In this document: piece after piece, positions 36,132 through 45,886 of the stretch | Position numbering within the stretch: position 1 is the first letter of the stretch | Layout: each line of letters opens with the position of its first letter | NCBI GenBank assembly: GCA_019633425.1 | Contig: WSUB01000004.1 | Coordinates: 650,484 to 714,483 of the forward strand | DNA length: 64,000 bases | Origin: Tulasnella sp. 424 | Taxonomy: Eukaryota; Basidiomycota; Agaricomycetes; Cantharellales; Tulasnellaceae | Direction: 5' to 3' | Position numbers and translations under genes: made by a program | Notes under the pieces: generated by a model | Told to the model about the DNA's origin: nothing | Databases searched by the model: none | The model's input: the letters and a program-made list of their open reading frames with translations, nothing else

Positions 36132-36154
36132 CCGGTATTAACGAAATAGTACAG
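36132..36154 (-). repeat. Right terminal inverted repeat
   Basis: 23 bp, perfect inverted match to 31311-31333; followed by TA. Confidence 0.95.
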
Positions 36155-36156
36155 TA

Positions 36157-36697
36157 TGCCTTAGGTGTGCACGGTGCAAATCCATATCCTACACGCAAGT
36201 CCTACAACTTAAGGTTCCCTTGGACCCTCTTCCTTTTCCTCGTTGACTGCATGTCAGATAACCAGCACCATTTCAAGCAGATACCACGATAGATTGAAGC
36301 TTCAAATGTCGTTTGCCGTGTATTATTGGCGACATCCGGAAGGCCGGCAGGTGCTGAGTCCACCGTCAGGACCCTGATGTGGACGTGCCGGCAATGATCT
36401 AATCTTAAGGAATGGATGCCAGGGCTTCCACCTTTAGCGCGGTATGTCCGTCTCTCTTACCGGTCCTCCTTGCCCTGGAGCGACTCCCAAATGTCTCCCT
36501 TGCGCGATATCATTCAGTGTATGAGGTGCCCGCTTTATCTCCGGTTTCAGAGCGACCCTACTTATTATCTAGACTCCCAGCGCCGAGCACAGTCGCCGCC
36601 ACTAATACATGAACCAAGAAGCCTGTCTTCTATAAAACCGCGCTCCTCAACCACCAGGAATGAGCTGGTACAACTGGAGCGATCAGAATTAGAGGCA
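36157..36697. other. Unassigned DNA right of the transposon, then R fragment
   Basis: 36157-36547 matches nothing else in the window. From about 36548 the sequence joins the 3' flank of the WD40 genes (CTAGACTCCCAG.GCCGAGCACA, also at 50268 and 59685). Confidence 0.5.
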
Positions 36698-39657
36698 CTA
36701 AGGAGCGATATAATCGCCAAGGCCTATTTTTTTGGTGTCAAGGATAGCCACCCCTCCGTTCTCCAAGCATACTGCAAGCTGATCTCTCGCACTCTGCCAC
36801 TGGATGTCGAAGATAATGCCAGACTGGCAATCCCATTCAAATAGCAAGGTACCCGTCTAGAAGCAACGATACGGCAATGAGAGACGGTGTTTGGTGTATA
36901 AGAGTAGAACAGTCACCTACAATAGAGGAGTAGATCAAAACGCGACCATCGGTTGATCCGGTAGCGAAATATCGTCCTCGAGGACTGAACGATTGTGTGA
37001 GCCCCACTCCTCGAGGACTGGACGATTGTGTTCGGTGGTCCAGAAGTTCCTTTATGCAGGATCCGTTTCGAGTATCCCAAATCCTCGAAGTGCCATCGAA
37101 CGACGTTCTGGAGAGAAACGAGCGGTCAGAAACTCCACACCCACCGAGGCACGTTGACTTACGATACTAGTAGGTACTGCATTGCAGGATCAAGGCTTGG
37201 GCACCAACCCAGGGAGGAGGCCTCACCAGTTTGACCCCTCAGCACCCACTTTTGGGCAGGATCGGTCTCACCGGTGGCGGATTGAGCGGGGGAAGCGGCC
37301 TCTATAGCGGTAAGGTTCCACACACGGATAGCCAAGTCGTAACTTGAGGATGCAAGCAGAGTTTTATCCTTGGATAGGCTTAAAAGAGTGATCGCCCTTT
37401 CATCGCCGATGAGCGTACGCAGTGGAGTTTCTTTTTGAAGACGGCAAATATGGATTTGCCCATCTATCCCACACGAGATCAAAAATTCGTCATCGAACCA
37501 GAGGGCGACATACACGGAGTCTGCGAGTTCGCGACCACGATCAGCATCGACGTGTAGAGCTAGCGCCCCTAAGAAATTACATACCACTGTGAAACCGGAA
37601 GACCTGGTAGATTTTGTCCATTTTCGAGGTCCTCATATCCCACACCACCACTGTTCCATCGCCATCGGTGCTGAGCAAAAATAGAGCGCTGGGAGACCAC
37701 ATGATACTCAGTATTGCGTCTGTATGGAACTCCAGATTGGATTGGAGTACACCTTCGGCCGTCCAAACTCGTAGCACGCCGTGATTACAAGCAGTTGCGA
37801 GCCGAGCTCCAGTGCAGTCCCATTCCATATTCATAATGTAGCAATTGCCTGCCGAGCCAGAATGATGCTTGCCGGCGAGAGGGCCGAACGGAAGAGCTGG
37901 CGGAGCGAGTAGGTTCTGGAGTCGGACCTCACTGTCGGCTGAACTAATTACAGAGAGTGTGTAAGTGCGATTCGGGCAGAGGATTTTCCATAGGCAGTCA
38001 CCCGGTGGCTAGAACGTCACGTTTCAGAGGATTCCATCGACAAACGCGCACCTATTGTGCGGAATGCGCGTTTAGTTTTCGTTACACACGTTCCTGCAGC
38101 AAGCAACGATTTACCCTAGATGTATGACCTGTCATCAAAATTGCGCCTTCTCCGTAGCCCTTTTGCATACGAACAGCTTCTGTGGGAACTATCGCGACGA
38201 TCCATAAGAATTAGGGCAATGCGGTCACCCTGTTGAACGTACCAGTCTTAATAGTTGCATCCTTGCCACGAGCTCGCTTCTCCAACCTCCCTTCGAGCCC
38301 TAGGCTTCCTTTCCGTTTTTTCTTGACATCGGTATGCATTGGCAGGTCAGTCCTTGGTAGTGAGAACGGTTCTGGTTGGAGACCTTGCGTAGCAGAGAGA
38401 TGAGATGATGCGGTAGCAATATTCAAGGCTTCGATTCCGTCAGGGGAGATGAGGCGATCGAGAATCTCGGATGATGATGGCCTTTGTGTTGAATCCATGA
38501 TCCAGCACTGTGGAATAATGGACTTCAGGGAGTCCAAGGTGAGACGATAGGTGATATGGCTGTCAGAAACTAGCCTGTCAAGAAGTTCGACCGATCCAGG
38601 GGGTCGCCCGAGGATGAGAGCCGTTATGACGGGCCCGTCCCCCTTAGCATCGGGGAATGGCTCACAGTCCGTGAGGACCTTGGGGGAGGTATATATTGGT
38701 TACCGGACAAGATCTCCATGTCGAAACAGTTATAGTCACCTCAAATGTGGTGGATGCCCATGCCCAGACATCGCTCTTCAGTGTCTGCCTGGCTTCATTT
38801 TCCAGGAGGAGCTCTGGGGCCATGTAGCGAGTTGAACCTTTCACAGATTTTGACGTCGTGAGACCCGACGAGACTCCAGACTCCATAATGAAGGTGGCAA
38901 GACCAAAGTCGCACAAGACGGCGTCAAGGCTCTCATTTACGAGGACGTTGGTCTAAAGAATTGAATTCTTAGCCGGCTACCGTCCAGATATAGACAATCA
39001 ATCGCACCGGTTTCAAGTCTCCATGGCAGATGGCCGGATTGCAGCTGTGTAGGTAGCTCATCCCTGACGTTATACCCTGTATCTGGAATGGAGCAGCTCT
39101 CAACTGAACGGGGGCTTCGAGAGATGAATGAAGCGATGGCTCACAAATCTGAGTCGAGTAGCCACATTCGGCTTAAATTTGTTTATATATTGCTTGACGT
39201 TTCCGTTGGCCATGTGTGCCGACACGAATTGAGCGCATATGTAATCTTCAGTGTGATAGAAACCGAGAAGTTCTAGGATGTTAGGGTGCTTCGCCTTGGC
39301 CCATACTTTTAACTCCCGGGCGAGACGCTTATTTGACCAATAAGCATCGGTAAAGAGACGTAGGATGGAAAGGAGACTCACAATTGCTACGCGGCGCCGA
39401 TCTTCTATTGCCTGCACTATCCGTAACTGCTTCACAGCGACTTTGATCTGCGAGTCGGAAGACTCCAGAGTCGCCAAAAAGACTCGGCCGTAACCCCCAA
39501 CTCCGATCTCCGTGGCACCTTCAAGAGTTATCTGCGAGGGATTAATGAGAAGGTGAAATAAATTGTCCAGAGTCGATTGCTAGGAAGGCGGGATCGGTTA
39601 TCTCAACACCCCACACACCAAAGTCCGGGCGCTACTCACCAAAATGTCGTTGTCCAT
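36698..39657 (-). CDS. KW1: TKL-type protein kinase fused to TBL1-like WD40 propeller
   Basis: Twelve exons (minus): 39657-39640, 39579-39382, 39327-39145, 39082-39008, 38952-38740, 38678-38243, 38179-38115, 38051-38002, 37943-37585, 37520-37163, 37107-36921, 36856-36698; 766 aa, every phase consistent. Kinase residues about 25-310: EIGVGGYGRVFLATL (Gly loop), VAVKQLRI (Lys), RLARELKVW (alpha-C Glu), ICHGDLKPTNVLV (catalytic Asp), CDFGLATF, GSTRYMAPELLL, SDVWAWASTTFE. A Lys/Arg linker (KKKRKGSLGLEGRLEKRARG) leads into eight WD blades resembling TBL1/Sif2 (GHTSR.., EWDCTGARLATACNHGVLRVW, IMWSPSALFLLS, IHICRLQKETPLRTL, WDTRNGSCIKELL). A 33-nt imperfect tandem duplication in exon 11 adds eight residues in frame. 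Function unknown; a signalling or recognition role is inference. Confidence 0.85.
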
Positions 39658-40021
39658 TCGTAGTTATGTGTTATACTACTTTCCCTATCGGCTTATACAG
39701 ACCTAGTCGAGCAGTCCAGACTAACAAGATAGAGGGATGAGAGTGGTTGGTTGGCACGATGCAACCGCGCGTTCAGGAACCGCGAGAACATAGAATGCAG
39801 ATGCTCACCTTCCCTTTTCTGATATACTTGCAACGTAGCTGGAGGACCTACAAGGGGGTTGCTCATCGCTATGATTTAGACTCGACGATGAATCGTATGT
39901 GATAAAAATGTCTTTATTACCCCGATCATCCCATCCCGGCCCCCACAAAAGGATGCCCCAGCGACCTCCAGACGAAGGCATCGAGTTCGCCGAGACTCTC
40001 CGCTGCCCATGAGCCTGGACG

Positions 40022-40871
40022 TACACAACTCACGCTTGGGGGCCAACGCCCTGATGACGCTGAAAACACGATGGTCACACATGTTCAAGCACCCCACGCC
40101 TTCAATTCTGCCTTGGCGGGTAATTAGACGATGGAGGCTGGATGGCTGAAAAAAGTCAAGTTGCGGGAGACCGTGCGGGAAGCCTTGCAAGTCCGGAAAA
40201 CAGCTCAGGAGGATTGGCCCGACGTTATAAATACTTGCCAGCTGCACGAATCGACCGCCGAACAGCGCCGCTTAGTGGGTGCACTTCTATTCGGGAACGC
40301 AGTGAAATCCCCCATGCCCCTTGTCTGCCTAAATGATCGACACGAAGCATGGGAAGCTAAAGCAAGCCACAAACGTAAAAATGAAGATCATTCCCAGCTC
40401 TCGTAAAATGTGCAGATCCCGCCCGACCTTCNNNNNNNNNNNNNNNNNNNNNNNNNNNNNNNNNNNNNNNNNNNNNNNNNNNNNNNNNNNNNNNNNNNNN
40501 NNNNNNNNNNNNNNNNNNNNNNNNNNNNNGAAGCTAAAGCAAGCCACAAACGTAAAAATGAAGATCATTCCCAGCTCTCGTAAAATGTGCAGATCCCGCC
40601 CGACCTTCCCGTGCGGATCCAAGCCTTTGGCGAAGGCTGAGTTGAGGACAAATAAGACCCGTAGAACAACATTACCGAGTCATTGCTGCTAGCTTTAGCT
40701 TGTGAACCCCTTCCTTCCCTCTTGTTAACTTTGCGTCGAACGGACACGATGGTCGCACACATGCATGGACGAAAAATGAGATCACAGAATATGGATAATC
40801 GGAAGATACTAAATGGCGGGATCTTGACGGAATATTATAGAACGACAAGAATGTACACTCCGTCCGTTTAT
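40022..40871 (+). repeat. R2: 3' half of the array repeat, fused to kinase sequence
   Basis: Begins with the landmark TCACGCTTGGGG (40031) and ends at CTACAATGAAGCTCGGTTGCCG, where it joins the middle of a kinase C-terminal exon. The WD40 part normally lying there is deleted. Contains a 98-N gap. Confidence 0.8.
40432..40529. other. Assembly gap (98 N)
   Basis: Left flank 40353-40431 and right flank 40530-40608 are the same 79 bases, the same arrangement as at 8552-8649. Probably one sequence represented twice. Confidence 0.85.
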
Positions 40872-43645
40872 CTACAATGAAGCTCGGTTGCCGTCGGCAT
40901 GCATCGGCAGGCTAGTACTTGGTGGTGGTGGGGACGGCTCTGGCTGGCGATCTTCCGTAGCAGGGAGATGAGATGACGCTGTAGCAATATCCACGGCTTC
41001 AATTCCGTCAGGGGAGACGAGGCGATCGAGAATCTCGGAAGAGGACGGCCTTTGTGCTGAATCTTCGATCCAGCAGTCTGGGATAATAGACTTCAGGGAG
41101 TCTAAAGTGAGTTGGAGGGTGATATGGGTGGTGTCCAAAACTAGGCGGTCAAGCAAGTTGACCGATCCGGGGGCTCGCCCTTGGATGATAGCTACCATAA
41201 CGACCATTTCCACCCGTTTATCGTGAAATGGTCGGAAATCAGTGAGGACCTTGGAGGAGGTGCAGATCTGTCGGTTAACCAAGTGCCTCACGACTAAACA
41301 GTTATAGTCACCTCGAATGCGGTGCATGCCCAGGCCCAGACATCGCTCTCCAGTGTGTACTTGGCTCCAGCGTTCGTAAAGAGCTCTGGGGCCATATAGC
41401 GAACTGAACCTTTCACAGACTTTGATGTAGTAAGACCCGATGAGACTCCAGACTCCAGGACGAACGGGGCGAGACCGAAGTCGCACAAGACTACGTCGAG
41501 GTTCTCCTTGACGAGGACGTTAGTCTAAAGAATCGATTAGCCAACTGTTGTCCTGACATGGAAGGTCAATCACACCGGTTCTAAGCTTCCATGGCGGATG
41601 GCCGGATTGCAGCTGTGTAGGTAGCTCATCCCTGACGTTATACCTTGAACCTGGAATGGAGCAACTTTCGACTGAACGGACGCTTTGAGAGGTTAAGGAA
41701 GTAATGGCTTACAAATCCGAGTCGAGTAGCCAAATCCGGGTTACATTCGTTTATATATTCCTTGACGTTTCCGTTGGCCATGTATTCCGACACCAAGGAA
41801 GCGCATAAATAATCGTCGCTGAGATAGAAACCCAGAAGTGCAAGGATGTTAGGGTGCTTCGCCTTGTCCCATACTTTTAACTCCCTGGCAAGACGCTTAT
41901 TTGACCAATAAGCATCGGGAAAGAGGTGTAGGTTGGAAAGGGGGCTCACGATTGCTATGCGACGCCGAACTGCTTGACTCCGCCCTATCCGCAATTCCTT
42001 CACAGTGACTTTGGTCTGCGAGTCCGAAGACCTCAGCACCGCCAGAAAGGCTGTGCCGAAGTCCCACTCTGAAAGCTCTGCGTCGTTGTCACGAGCTATA
42101 TGGGAGGGAGGAATGAGAAGGTGTGATAAATCCTCCAGGACCGATTCCTAGGAAGGTCGGATCGGTTATTTCGACACTCCACACAGCAAAGTCCGGGCCG
42201 TACTTACTAAAATGTGGGTGTCCTTTACTGTACCAGTCTGGATAGCTGCGTCCTCGCCACGAGCTCGCTTCTCTGGACTCCCTTCGAGTGCTGGACTTCC
42301 TTTCCGTTTTCCCTTGCCATTTCCATGCGTCGGCGAGCCAGTATTTGGTGGTGGTAACACTTCCTGCTGGCGATCTTCCACAGCAGAATCAGAGGACGCT
42401 GTAGCAGTATCCAAGGCTTCAATTCCGTCAGGGGAGATGAGGCGATCGAGAATCTCGGAAGAGGACAGCCTTTTTGCTGAATCCATGATCCAACAGTCTG
42501 GTATAATGGACTTCAGGGAGTCTAAGGTGGGACGGTCGGTGATATAGCCGCTAGAAACTAGGCTGTCAAGCAGGTCGACCGATCCAGGGGATTGACCTCG
42601 GGCCAAAGCCACTACAATGACCTCCGGTCGCAGAGCATCGGGATATGGCTCGCAGCCAGTGAGGACCTTGGATGAGGTGCATATTTGTCACTCAACCAAG
42701 TCCTTCATGTCTAAGCAATTATAGTCACCTCGAACACGGTGCATGCCCATGCCCAGACATCGCTCTCCAGTGTATGCAAGTTGGGTTTCTCTGGCAGAAC
42801 GAGCTCTGGGGCCATATAACGAATTGAACCTTTCGGAGTCTTGGATGTAGTGAGACCGAATGAGACCCCAGACTCCAGAATGAACCTAGCAAGACCAAAG
42901 TCGCACAAGACTGCGTCGAGGTTCTCTTTTATGAGGACGTTGGCCTGAAGAATCCTTCAGCCGACAGTCGTCCTGATAAAGAAAGTTCAACACACCGGTT
43001 TCAAGTCTCCATGGCAGATCGCTGGACTACACTTGTGTAGGTAGCTCATCCCTGACGTTATACCCTGAACCTGCAATGGACCAACTCCCGACTGAACGGA
43101 CGCTGCGAGAGGTGAACGAAGTGGTGGCTTACAAATCCCAGTCGAGTAGCCAAATTCGGGTTAAGTATTTTAATATATTCCTTGACGTTTCCATTGGCCA
43201 TGTATGCCGACACAAATCGAGCGTACAAGTAATCGTCGCTGAGATAGAAACCGTGAAGTTCGAGGATGTTCGGGTGCTTCGCCTGTGCCCATACTTTGAA
43301 CTCCCTGGCAAGACGCTTATTTGACCAATAAGCATCAATAAAGAGTTGTAGGCTGGAAAAGAGGCTCACAATTGCTACGTCACGCCGAACTTCTTTTGCC
43401 TGCGGTATCCGCAATTCCTTCACAGCGACTTTGGTCTGCGAGTCCGAAGACTGCAGGACTGCCAGAAAGACTTGGCCGTAGCCCCCAACTCCTAGCTCTA
43501 CGTCGTTTTCAAGAGCTATCCGGGAGGGAGGAATGAGAAGATGGGATAACTCGCCCAGAGTCGATTGCTAGGAAGGCGGGATTGGTTATTTCAACACTCC
43601 ACGCGCCATAGTCCGGGCGCTACTTACCAAAATGTCGATGTCCAT
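40872..43645 (-). CDS. KK1: tandem protein kinase-pseudokinase
   Basis: Eleven exons (minus): 43645-43628, 43567-43370, 43315-43133, 43070-42996, 42944-42729, 42666-42208, 42147-41950, 41895-41713, 41650-41576, 41524-41312, 41249-40872; 731 aa, all in phase. The first kinase (residues 1-383) has LGVGGYGQVFLAVL, VAVKELRI, ICHGDLKPANVLI, CDFGLARF and RYMAPELVL, all key residues present. The second (384-731) keeps VTVKEL, CDFGLAPF and RYMAPELF but has ELSEWDFGTAF in place of the Gly loop and RHGSLEP in place of CHGDLKP, so the catalytic Asp and following Lys are lost. The junction is an old start exon (ATG changed, still followed by GTAAGT) joined in frame to the first kinase tail. The C-terminus (HADGNRASL) runs into repeat R2. 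Confidence 0.83.
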
Positions 43646-43924
43646 TTGTGTTAATGTTTTATAACACCTTTCATTGTCGTTTCTGCGTAGACGTAGCTGA
43701 GCAGTCCAGACAAAGTGGATGGAGGGATGGGAGATTTGGTTGACACATTGCAACCGCGCGCGCTGGGAAACCGCTTGAATACGAATGACCGCGTGCGGGA
43801 TGGAAGGCCGTCACTTCTGCCCACCTACCACACGGCGGCATCTGGACGAACGAGTGAGTTGCATCGGAGGTGCAGAGAGAGAGAGAAACGAGAAGGGAGA
43901 GAGACTAATCGCGGGGAGGAATAA
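43646..43924 (-). promoter_or_regulatory. Upstream region of KK1
   Basis: Same 5' flank as at KW1, KK2, KW2, KW3 and the orphan exon at 57772. Conserved words include GCAGTCCAGAC and GGATGGAGGGATGG, and an AT-rich TATAAC-like word directly before the first exon. Confidence 0.5.
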
Positions 43925-45649
43925 TGGATGGACTGCCCCTGGGTGACGTAACTCCGACTTCCCTCTCGCAAAGTCCAACACTCTATCCCTCCCCTCTCAA
44001 AAATGACATATGTGTTGTTCTCCAGTGCCACCAGTCAAAAGCAGGGACGATTCTTCTCGAGGCTTCGCCATTCCTCCAACGTTATATATCGAGAGCAAAT
44101 ATTAATGATCTTCGTCCAAATGCTCCACCCCGCATGACCGCACCGAGCTCGCCCAGCACCCAGGATCTTGGGGTCACCGGGAGAAGCGGTCCCCCTTGCA
44201 GCTGCTTTCAGAACTCCCTTTGATTTGCAGGCGAAAAGCACATCCCGTGTTTGAACGAAAAAAACCAAACATACATCCCTTTTCATGAACGCGCTGAAAT
44301 TAACAAATTCTGGGGTATTTCGCAATAGCGTCCCTAGTTCGCCACACGGTCTGGGAGAACCATTCGCTCATGTGGGCGGTGTTCGGGGCTCCTCACTCCT
44401 CCTTAAAGACGTCAGCCGACTCGGGTTCGAACAGCCTGGGCTACTTGAGACCGTGCAAGTTTATCTCGACTCAGGTTTGGGATAGTGTTATGAAATGAGA
44501 AGTCGCTGCACCGACCATGGGCATCTTATCGCATCCATCATTGCATGTCGCCAGTATTGGACATCTCTTCACCCTTTCACGAGAGTCCGTGGATGAAAAG
44601 TCTCGCAATGCGCAAATATTACATTGAGCTAGGGGCCATGAGCAGAGAAGTACACATCTCACGCTTGGGGACCAACACCCCTGATGACGCAGAGGACACG
44701 GTGGTCACACACGTTCAAGCATTCACGTCTTCAATATTGCCAAGGCGGAGAATTAGGCTATAAGGTTGGATGGCTGAAGGACGTCAAGTGGCGGGAGACC
44801 GTCCGGGAAGCCTTGCAAGTGTGGAAAACGAGAATTGGCCCGACATTATAAATACTTACCAATTGAATGTGTGGGTGAATCGACTGCCGAACGGTGCCGC
44901 TTGATGAATATACCTCTGTTCGGGAACGCAGTGAAATCCCCCCCCCCCCCCGCCCCTTGCCCGCCTAAATGATCGACGCGAAGCATGGGAAGCTAAAGCA
45001 AGCCACAAACGTAAAAGTGAAGATCATTCCCAGCTCTCGTAAGATTGCAGATCCCGCACAACCTTTTGAGGATCGTCCCGCGAGGATCCAAGCCTCTTGC
45101 GAGGTCGAGGACAAATAAGACCGGGAGAACAACATTACAAATCACGAGTGGCGTCTTGGTTCCCAAACAACGATCGCCGCACACATTCAAGCACCCACAC
45201 ACCTTAAACCATGCATAAACGTCATAGAAAATGGATTATCGGAAGACATCAAGTCGAAGGAATAGTCCAGAGTGATAAGCATGATGCGACCCCACTCGTT
45301 AACTCGACTCCCAGTGCCGAGCACAGTTGCCGCCCCCCCCCCCCCCGATTTCTTGTCTCCAGTTCCCAAACAAATACGATGGTCACAAATATTCAAGCAC
45401 CGACGGTTTCAATTATAATTATGCACAGACGAGAAATTAGGCCATAGAGTATGCATGATTGAGAAAACACCAAATTGCGGGATTTCGAGGGAATAGTCAG
45501 AATAACAAGAATGTGCACTCCGTTCGTTTATCTAGGATCAAGCTCGGTTGCCGCTATCACGCGAACCAGAAAACCCGTTTTTTATCAAACCGCGCTCTGT
45601 GATCACCAGGGGCGAGCAGTTACGACTACAGCGGTCGGAACTGGAGGGT
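43800..45649 (+). repeat. R3: array repeat copy
   Basis: Full-length copy of R (landmarks at 43933, 44289, 44492, 44659, 44989), starting with the AGC-kinase 5' fragment near 43812. Poly-C runs near 44940 and 45334. No persuasive gene; the open frames are interrupted relative to other copies. Confidence 0.8.
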
Positions 45650-45886
45650 TCAAGGAGCGACATAGTCACCAAAGCCCATTTTCTTCATGTCAAGGACATC
45701 CACCCTGCCGTTTCTCAAGCACACTGCAAGCTGATCGCCCGTGCTCTGCCACTGGATCTCGCTAACAGGGCCGGACTGACAATCCCACTCAAATAGCAAT
45801 GTGCCTGTCTAAAAGCAACGATGCGGCAGTGAGAGACGGCCTTTGGCGCATAAGAGTGAACCAGTCACCTACAGAAGAAGAATAGA
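45650..45886 (-). pseudogene. WD40 last-exon remnant downstream of KK2
   Basis: 45808-45650 equals the final exon of the WD40 part (159 nt, open, same length as in KW1 and KW2), preceded by the last bases of the previous exon (GCGTTTTGATCTA, ending at the GTAGGTGACT donor). The rest of the propeller is deleted; kinase sequence from KK2 abuts directly, out of frame. Confidence 0.78.

Larger units (their letters stand above)
31311..36154. mobile_element. DNA transposon with TA target duplication (Tc1/pogo-type ends) carrying a Ulp1-DDE gene
   Basis: 4844 bp, bounded by perfect 23-bp terminal inverted repeats (31311-31333 and 36132-36154, starting CTGTACTATTTCG) and flanked by TA on both sides (31309-31310, 36155-36156). 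A CCGG/TCCC-rich subterminal zone follows each end. TA duplication and DDE_1-like catalytic motifs suggest the Tc1/mariner-pogo superfamily. One minus-strand gene fills the interior. The element lies at a TA inside the WD40 pseudogene. Confidence 0.9.
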
